32,393 bases of DNA. Origin: Pseudomonas kitaguniensis. GTDB lineage: Bacteria; Pseudomonadota; Gammaproteobacteria; Pseudomonadales; Pseudomonadaceae. The first letter of the stretch is position 1; each line of letters opens with the position of its first letter. The notes under the pieces are model-generated. The model saw nothing but the letters and a program-made list of their open reading frames with translations, had not been told where the DNA came from and did not search any database. Positions 26,521-32,393 of this stretch are shown here, in pieces. The stretch spans positions 1 through 32,393 of the forward strand of contig NZ_VUAZ01000094.1 in assembly GCF_009296165.1 (NCBI RefSeq), in the 5' to 3' direction. The position numbers and the translations under genes are program-made.

Positions 26521-29500
26521 TCAAGCCGGTTGCAGCAGTACCGACTGACCACTCAACGCCAGGTCCAGCAACTCGCGGTTGGCAACCGCGTACATGGCGT
26601 AGTCCGTGCCGACGGCGGCACGAATTTCCACCATCATCGCGCGCCAGCGATCAGCCATGTCCTGGTGCTGCTCAAGCCACAGGGCCACGCGGGCTTCCAT
26701 GTCGTGTGGCGCGTCGGCCATTTGCAGCACAGAGATGGTGATCGCGCGTTGCTGCCAGTCCACGTCGTCGCGGAAGGCCTCGCGGGCTTGGGCCTGCCAG
26801 TTGTTGGCCACCGGCAGATCGCTGATCTGCTGCAAGTACCACGGCAGGTCCAGGGCGCTGCCGACGGCGAAGTAGGCCTTGGCCACTTCGGCGGCGTCAT
26901 GCCCGGTCACGTCGGCGGCCTCGATGATCGGCAACAAGGTGTACAGGTGATTCGTCCCTGCGACCATGCGTGCCAACAACTCCGGTACACCCGCTTCGGT
27001 GTAAGCCTGGTAACGGGTCTGCCAGCCTTCGCGGGTCGGACCTTCGAGCAGTTCGTCGAGCTTGAGGCCCAACGCGGCCAGGTGCGGACCGAAGTGCGCG
27101 GTGTCACGGCCAGCATCTTGCTCGTTGCGACGGCTGCGCAAGAACCAGCGCGTAGCGCGACGGCCGAGGCGCATCAGCTCGTCCATCAGTTCCAGTTGCA
27201 CGTCGGCCGACACCTGGTGGTCCAGGGCTTCGATCTGACGGAACCAGTGCGGGAGATGGAAAATGTCACGCACGATCACATAAGCGCCCGCCACGTTCGC
27301 CGGGCTCATGCCGGTCGACTCTTTGAGCCGCTGCACGAAGGTGATGCCCATGTGGTTGACCAGGTCGTTGGCGATCTGGGTGCTGACGATCTCACGCTTC
27401 AGACGGTGGCGACGCATCGCATCGCCGAACTTGGCCACCAGGCTCGGTGGGAACGCGGTCTCCATGTCACGGGTCAGGTAGTCGTCATCCGGTACCTGCG
27501 ACTTGAGCAAGGCTTCCTTGAGGTCGATTTTGCTGTAGGAGATCAACACCGACAGCTCCGGACGCGTCAGGCCCTTGCCCAAGCCGGCGCGCTCGCTGAG
27601 CTGCTCCTCGGTCGGCAGGTACTCGATGGCGCGGTCCAGCTTGCCGCGGCCTTCCAGGTCGCTCATCAGGCGTTTGTACTCGGCAGCACGCTCGTAGGCA
27701 CGGCGCGCGGCCAGGGACAGGGCCTGGGTTTGCTTGTAGTTGTTGCCCAACACCAGGTGACCGACTTCGTCGGTCATGCTCGCCAGCAACTGGTTGCGTT
27801 GCTTGTCGGTCATGTCACCGGCCTGCACCACTTCGTTGAGCAGGATCTTGATGTTCACTTCGTGGTCGGAGCAATCCACGCCACCGGCGTTGTCGATGAA
27901 GTCAGTGTTGGAACCGCCGCCATTCAGGCCGAATTCCACACGCCCCAACTGGGTCATGCCGAGGTTACCGCCCTCGCCCACTACCTTGCAGCGCAGCTCG
28001 TTGCCATTCACGCGCAACGCGTCGTTGGCCTTGTCGCCCACGTCGGCGTGGCTTTCAGTGCTGGCCTTGACGTACGTACCGATACCGCCGTTCCACAACA
28101 GGTCTACCGGCGCCTTGAGCAAGGCGTTCAGCAGTTCGGTCGGGGTCAGCTTGTCGGCCTTGATGTCGAAGCGCTCTTTCATCTGTGGCGAAATGGCGAT
28201 GCTTTTCGCGCTGCGCGAGAAGATACCGCCGCCTTCAGACATGATGCTGACGTCGTAGTCGGTCCACGCCGAACGCGGCAGCTCGAACATGCGCTGGCGC
28301 TCGACGAAGCTGGTCGCCGGGTTCGGGTTTGGGTCGATAAAGATATGCAGGTGGTTGAAGGCCGCGACCAGTTGCAGCTTGTCGGACATCAACAGGCCGT
28401 TACCGAACACGTCACCGGCCATGTCGCCGACGCCGACCACGGTAATATTGTCTTCCTGCACGTTGATGCCGCGCTCACGGAAGTGACGCTGCACACCGAC
28501 CCACGCGCCCTTGGCGGTGATGCCCATTTTCTTGTGGTCGTAACCGGCGGAACCACCGGAGGCGAACGCATCGCCCAGCCAGAAGCCGTAGTCGATGGCG
28601 ATACCGTTGGCGATGTCAGAGAAGGTTGCCGTGCCCTTGTCGGCGGCGACTACCAGGTACGGGTCATCGTCGTCATGCCGTACGACGTTGGCCGGTGGCA
28701 CCAGGGCGCCGTCCTTGAGGTTGTCGGTGATGTCCAACAGGCCCGAAATGAAGATGCGGTAGCAGGCGATGCCCTCGGCCGCGATCTCGTCCCGGGTGCC
28801 GCCCAACGGCAGGCGACGCGGCAGGAAGCCGCCCTTGGCGCCCACCGGCACGATCACCGAGTTCTTCACTTGCTGGGCTTTTACCAGGCCGAGCACTTCG
28901 GTGCGGAAGTCTTCTTCACGGTCGGACCAGCGCAGGCCACCACGCGCCACGTTACCAAAGCGCAGGTGCACGCCTTCGACACGCGGCGAGTAAACGAAGA
29001 TTTCAAATTTGGGCACCGGCTTCGGCAATTCAGGAATCGCGTGCGGGTTGAACTTGAAGCTGAAGTACGACTTGTTCTGGCCGTTGGCATCCGCCTGGTA
29101 GAAGTTGGTGCGCAAGGTGGCTTTGATCAGGTCCAGGTAACGACGCAGGATACGGTCTTCGTTGAGCACCTGAACGTCGTCCAGAGCGGTAACGATGGCT
29201 TGTTCCAGGCGTTGCTGCTTGTCTTCCAGGTCATCGGCGCTGAGCTTGCGCGCGAGATAGAAGCGGGTTTTGAACAACCGGGTCAACTCGCGGGCGATGT
29301 CGGTGTGGTTGTTCAAGGTGCTGGCGATGTAACCCAAGTCGAAGCCCAGGCGAATCTGCTTCAAGTAACGCGCATACGCACGCAGCAGCGCAACGTCGCG
29401 CCATGGCAGGCCGGCGGTCAGCACCAGGCGGTTGAACGCATCGTTCTCGGCGTCGCCGTGAACAATGTGCACAAACGCGTCTTGCAGCGTGTCGTTGAGC

Positions 29501-31392
29501 TGTTGGATGTCCAGGTTCACGCCTTCGGCGGCGATGAACGCAAAATCATGAATCCAGAACTCACGGCCATTCGCGTGACGCAGGCGGTACGGGAACTCAC
29601 CCAGCACGCGCAGGCCGAGGTTTTCCAGAATCGGCAGCACGTCGGACAGCGCCAGCGGGGTATCCGCGTGGTAAAGCTTGCAATGCAGCTCGCGCTGGCC
29701 CGAGACCTGGCCCAGCGGCTGATAGAAGCTCATCACCAGCGGGTTGGCTTCGGTGAGGCTATTGAGGTGCTGCATGTCGACCACGGCCGAATGCGCCGCG
29801 AAACGCTCGCGGTAACCCGCCGGGAAGCCTTTCGGGAAGTCGGCCAGCACGTTGGTGCCATGCGCTTCGCCAAAGCTTTCGATGACCAGGCTGGAATAGT
29901 CGTCCTGCCAGCTGCGGCAAGCCTGTATCACTTCTTTTTCCAGTTGCAGCGTGTCGATGTCCAGGCGGTTCTTCGGGTCCACCCGCAGAATCAGCTGCAC
30001 ACGGGCCAGCACCGACTCAGAGAAGAACGTCCAGAATTCGCAGTCCGAGGCTTTCAGGCGATCCATCAGCACTTGCTGGATTTTCTGGCGCACTTCGGTG
30101 GAGTAAACGTCGCGCGGCACGTAGGCCAGGCAGTAGCAGAAACGACCGTACGGGTCTTTGCGCAGGAACACGCGGATCTTGTTGCGCTCCTGGATCTGCA
30201 CGATCGACATCACGGTGCTGAACAGCTCGTCAACCGGGGTCTGGAACAGGTCATCGCGCGGCAGCACTTCAACGACCTGCGCAAGCTCCTTACCCAAGTG
30301 AGCCTTGGACTGAAAGCCCGAGCGGCGTTCGATTTCGGCCACTTTACGGCGGATGTAAGGGATCACGCGCACGCTTTCGCCGTACACCGAAGAGGTGTAG
30401 AGGCCCATGAAACGGCATTCCTTGATGACTTTACCGTCGGCGTCGATCTGGCGGATCGATACGTAGTCCGGGTAAGCCGGGCGATGCACGCGGCTTGGGT
30501 GCGCAGCCTTGGCGAACGACAGCACAACCGGCTCGTTCAGGTAGGCCACCGCGTAGTCTTCGATGCGCAGGTCTTCAGCGGTAAGGCCGGCGCGCAATAG
30601 CTTGGTCAGGCCGAGGAACGAATCGGCGTCATATTCGATATGACCGCCATCCGCCTCGTCACGTACCACAAATTCTTCATAACCGAGGAAGGTGAAGTGG
30701 TTGCCCACCAGCCATTCCAGGAAATTTTTGATCTCGGCTTTTTTTTCGCCGTCGATCACGAACTGGCTGGCGTCGACGCCGGCCAGCAGCTCCTGGACCT
30801 TGGCTTTCATCGGCTCGAAATCCGCCACGGCCACGCGCACTTCGCCTAGTACCTGCTCAAGCTCTTTGCTCAGCACGTGCAGTTCGGCGGCATTCGCGCA
30901 GCGGTCGATTTCCAGGTACATCAGCGATTCTTGCTGGATGCCTTCGCCCTGAGTGCCTTTGGCGAGGATTTCCAGCAGCTCGCCCTTGCTGCCACGGCGT
31001 ACGCTGAGCACGGTGGTTTGCAGGGTATGGATGCTGTAGCCACGACGGTTCAGCTCGGTACGTACCGAGTCCACCAGAAATGGCAGGTCATGGTGCAGCA
31101 CTTCGACCGCGGTGTGGGTCGACTGCCAGCCATGACGTTCGTAATCGGGGTTGTAGACGCGCACTTGCGGTTGGGTGTGATCAAAGCGCTCAAGCAGGCG
31201 CCAGGCAGACAACGTGCAACCGGCCAGGTCGGAAAGGCGACGCTGGGTCAGTTCGTCCAGAGAAATGATGCCGAAAAATTGTTCAGCGAACAGCGCCACT
31301 TGTGGCAGTGCCTGTTCACTGATGTGCTGCGCCAGTGCCGCTTGCAGTTGGTGCTGAAAGTCGGCCTTGCTGGCTGCGGTGAAGAACGCCAT
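26521..31392 (-). CDS. gdhB: NAD-specific glutamate dehydrogenase (large type)
   Basis: A 1,623-residue enzyme that oxidises glutamate to 2-oxoglutarate and ammonia with NAD, mainly for use of arginine and glutamate. The length matches the ~180-kDa pseudomonad class (about 1,620 residues). An N-terminal regulatory region of ~700 residues is followed by the catalytic part with VPVGAKGGF near residue 850 (catalytic lysine region) and the NAD-binding VVGVGDMAGDVFGNG near 990, then a helical C-terminal region. GGAG lies nine bases before ATG 31392. It is a single gene ending at a shared terminator. A 1,388-codon open frame on the opposite strand is a by-product of its codon use. Confidence 0.97.
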   Translation of the reverse strand: MAFFTAASKADFQHQLQAALAQHISEQALPQVALFAEQFFGIISLDELTQRRLSDLAGCTLSAWRLLERFDHTQPQVRVYNPDYERHGWQSTHTAVEVLHHDLPFLVDSVRTELNRRGYSIHTLQTTVLSVRRGSKGELLEILAKGTQGEGIQQESLMYLEIDRCANAAELHVLSKELEQVLGEVRVAVADFEPMKAKVQELLAGVDASQFVIDGEKKAEIKNFLEWLVGNHFTFLGYEEFVVRDEADGGHIEYDADSFLGLTKLLRAGLTAEDLRIEDYAVAYLNEPVVLSFAKAAHPSRVHRPAYPDYVSIRQIDADGKVIKECRFMGLYTSSVYGESVRVIPYIRRKVAEIERRSGFQSKAHLGKELAQVVEVLPRDDLFQTPVDELFSTVMSIVQIQERNKIRVFLRKDPYGRFCYCLAYVPRDVYSTEVRQKIQQVLMDRLKASDCEFWTFFSESVLARVQLILRVDPKNRLDIDTLQLEKEVIQACRSWQDDYSSLVIESFGEAHGTNVLADFPKGFPAGYRERFAAHSAVVDMQHLNSLTEANPLVMSFYQPLGQVSGQRELHCKLYHADTPLALSDVLPILENLGLRVLGEFPYRLRHANGREFWIHDFAFIAAEGVNLDIQQLNDTLQDAFVHIVHGDAENDAFNRLVLTAGLPWRDVALLRAYARYLKQIRLGFDLGYIASTLNNHTDIARELTRLFKTRFYLARKLSADDLEDKQQRLEQAIVTALDDVQVLNEDRILRRYLDLIKATLRTNFYQADANGQNKSYFSFKFNPHAIPELPKPVPKFEIFVYSPRVEGVHLRFGNVARGGLRWSDREEDFRTEVLGLVKAQQVKNSVIVPVGAKGGFLPRRLPLGGTRDEIAAEGIACYRIFISGLLDITDNLKDGALVPPANVVRHDDDDPYLVVAADKGTATFSDIANGIAIDYGFWLGDAFASGGSAGYDHKKMGITAKGAWVGVQRHFRERGINVQEDNITVVGVGDMAGDVFGNGLLMSDKLQLVAAFNHLHIFIDPNPNPATSFVERQRMFELPRSAWTDYDVSIMSEGGGIFSRSAKSIAISPQMKERFDIKADKLTPTELLNALLKAPVDLLWNGGIGTYVKASTESHADVGDKANDALRVNGNELRCKVVGEGGNLGMTQLGRVEFGLNGGGSNTDFIDNAGGVDCSDHEVNIKILLNEVVQAGDMTDKQRNQLLASMTDEVGHLVLGNNYKQTQALSLAARRAYERAAEYKRLMSDLEGRGKLDRAIEYLPTEEQLSERAGLGKGLTRPELSVLISYSKIDLKEALLKSQVPDDDYLTRDMETAFPPSLVAKFGDAMRRHRLKREIVSTQIANDLVNHMGITFVQRLKESTGMSPANVAGAYVIVRDIFHLPHWFRQIEALDHQVSADVQLELMDELMRLGRRATRWFLRSRRNEQDAGRDTAHFGPHLAALGLKLDELLEGPTREGWQTRYQAYTEAGVPELLARMVAGTNHLYTLLPIIEAADVTGHDAAEVAKAYFAVGSALDLPWYLQQISDLPVANNWQAQAREAFRDDVDWQQRAITISVLQMADAPHDMEARVALWLEQHQDMADRWRAMMVEIRAAVGTDYAMYAVANRELLDLALSGQSVLLQPA

Positions 31393-31785
31393 CTGTGGTA
31401 CTCCGCTTGGGCTTGTTATTGATGGAAGCGTCGCGCGTTATCCCCTCGCGGGGAAGACCGTCAGCGCTGTTCGTCGTAGCGATAGGGCTAACCATAAACG
31501 AATCAGGGTGACAGGTGGGTGAAGCTGGACAAGACAATCAGGTCACATACAACTTCCATGGGAGGCGCGCCTTGCCGGGTGACGGTACGACGGGCAGGTC
31601 AGACATCCGGCGCAGGCCGCATCCGTTGCGCAGCTTAACCAGTGTGGGAAGCCAGCTGCTTGCGACGCTGCGACATATTCGGTCATCGGCACGCAGGCTC
31701 GGGATTACTGACACACGATGCAGCACAAAATTCGCTGGAATGGCACAATTGGCCCGCTGCGCTCTTCCCCCAGACAGGATTTCCC
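31393..31785. other. Divergent intergenic region between gdhB and a small acidic protein gene
   Basis: This 393-base gap holds start signals for both flanking genes: GGAG before gdhB on the minus strand and AGGA before 31786 on the plus strand. Between them I see a short hairpin-prone stretch near 31441-31455 (CCCCTCGCGGGG) and no protein with recognisable character. No promoter or riboswitch could be identified by eye. Confidence 0.4.
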
Positions 31786-32139
31786 ATGCTGCAACTGAAA
31801 ACCGACGCATTGATGGCCACCCCGTGCGACGAAGAAGAAGACAACATGGCCATGCTCTGCTGTCACGGTAAAAACGGCGAGATGTTCATGCTTTCGCGTT
31901 ACCCGGATGAAGACGACGTGGAACTCACTTGGGATTACGAGCCGTCGAACCTGGAGGATCTGAAGGTCACGCTGAGTGACACCACGTTGCTGATCGAGCT
32001 GGCTGCAGGCGATGCCGATGCACTGGGCGGCAACGACCCGCTTACGATCACCCACAGCACCGCCGCGTCGGACCTGGCTGAAGTTGAGCAAACCCTGCAG
32101 AACATCCTTAAAGGCACCGGTACTTTCATCCGAATTTAA
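31786..32139 (+). CDS. Small acidic protein of unknown function
   Basis: A 117-residue acidic protein without signal peptide or membrane segment, so probably cytoplasmic. AGGA stands about six bases before ATG 31786; the frame is open further upstream but codon use there is unlike coding sequence. It has an acidic stretch (CDEEEDN), a YPDEDDVELTWDYEP segment and a C-terminal helix (DLAEVEQTLQNIL). I do not recognise a family. The balanced, strand-and-helix pattern suggests a real gene rather than a chance frame. Confidence 0.75.
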   Translation: MLQLKTDALMATPCDEEEDNMAMLCCHGKNGEMFMLSRYPDEDDVELTWDYEPSNLEDLKVTLSDTTLLIELAAGDADALGGNDPLTITHSTAASDLAEVEQTLQNILKGTGTFIRI

Positions 32140-32151
32140 ACCCCGTGTGAG

Positions 32152-32219
32152 AGCCGGGCTTGTGTGGAAGCCGGGCTTGTGTCGGAGCCGGGCTTGTGTG
32201 GGAGCCGGGCTTGTGTGGG
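32152..32219. repeat. Four tandem 17-base repeats
   Basis: AGCCGGGCTTGTGTGGG occurs four times head to tail (32152, 32169, 32186, 32203) with one or two changes. The unit resembles the first part of the adjoining REP-like arm, so it looks like local amplification of that arm's end, perhaps by polymerase slippage. Confidence 0.9.
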
Positions 32220-32302
32220 AGCGGGCTTGCTCGCGATGGCGGTGTGTCAGATACGTATTCTTCGACTGGACACACCGCCATCGCGAGCAAGCCCGCTCCC
32301 AC
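32215..32302. repeat. REP-like inverted repeat (34-base perfect arms)
   Basis: Arms 32215-32248 and 32269-32302 are perfect inverse copies beginning GTGGGAGCGGGCTTGCTCGC, with a 20-base loop. It is the common fluorescent-pseudomonad REP-type palindrome, here 75 bases after the acidic protein gene. It could serve as a transcript end or RNA-stabilising stem. Confidence 0.88.
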
Positions 32303-32393
32303 AGTTGACTGCGTTCGGCCTGGGGCATCCACACAGCACGCTTGCACAGGGATTTGTGCGATATACACAAAATTCCTACAAGTTTTCCTAAAA

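Noticed and set aside
26434..30600. 1,388-codon open frame on the plus strand opposite gdhB
   Set aside because: It is a mirror of gdhB: its composition (many His, Val, Gln, Arg) is what antisense reading of high-GC coding sequence gives. It has no domain motifs, and gdhB itself is unmistakable.

Overview
The window looks like an accessory region and its flank in a chromosome of the Pseudomonas fluorescens group. The support is high-GC codon use, GTGGGAG...GGCTTGCTC repeats typical of fluorescent pseudomonads, a 1,623-residue NAD-dependent glutamate dehydrogenase, and a large non-ribosomal peptide synthetase (NRPS) locus.

Positions 1-17,600 (minus strand) hold the lipopeptide locus. In transcription order it has a SyrD/PvdE-type ABC exporter, a rho-independent terminator, a regulatory gap, a 33-codon ORF overlapping the next start by ATGA, a three-module NRPS (C-A-T x3), and a second NRPS that opens with a TubC-type docking domain, overlaps the first by GTGA, and runs off the left edge. 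The adenylation pockets read Thr (DFWNIGMVHK), Pro-like (DVQYIAHVTK), Ser-like (DVWHMSHIEK), Leu (DAWFLGNVVK) and, partly, Val-like (DALWIGG...). Thr/Dhb-Pro-Ser-Leu-Val is the N-terminus of the tolaasin/sessilin lipopeptides, so I infer a tolaasin-family assembly line. The later modules and any thioesterase lie outside the window.

Positions 17,800-20,450 (plus strand) hold a divergent LuxR-type regulator, a NodT-type outer-membrane efflux lipoprotein and a small overlapping ORF. These plausibly control and complete export of the peptide. No periplasmic adaptor is present here.

Positions 20,500-25,200 hold ordinary metabolic genes: a TetR regulator, a D-2-hydroxyacid dehydrogenase, an aminoglycoside-phosphotransferase-like kinase paired with a short-chain dehydrogenase, REP-like repeats, and a 3-methyladenine DNA glycosylase. 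Positions 25,400-32,393 hold two small secreted proteins, a bidirectional terminator, gdhB, a small acidic protein and a second repeat cluster.

Three genes (the second NRPS, the kinase and a DUF4822-like secreted protein) are each broken by an apparent single missing base, while family-like sequence continues in the next frame. The LuxR start may hide a fourth case. The shared pattern suggests deletion errors in the assembly at least as strongly as it suggests real inactivation, and this must be settled before the locus is called dead.
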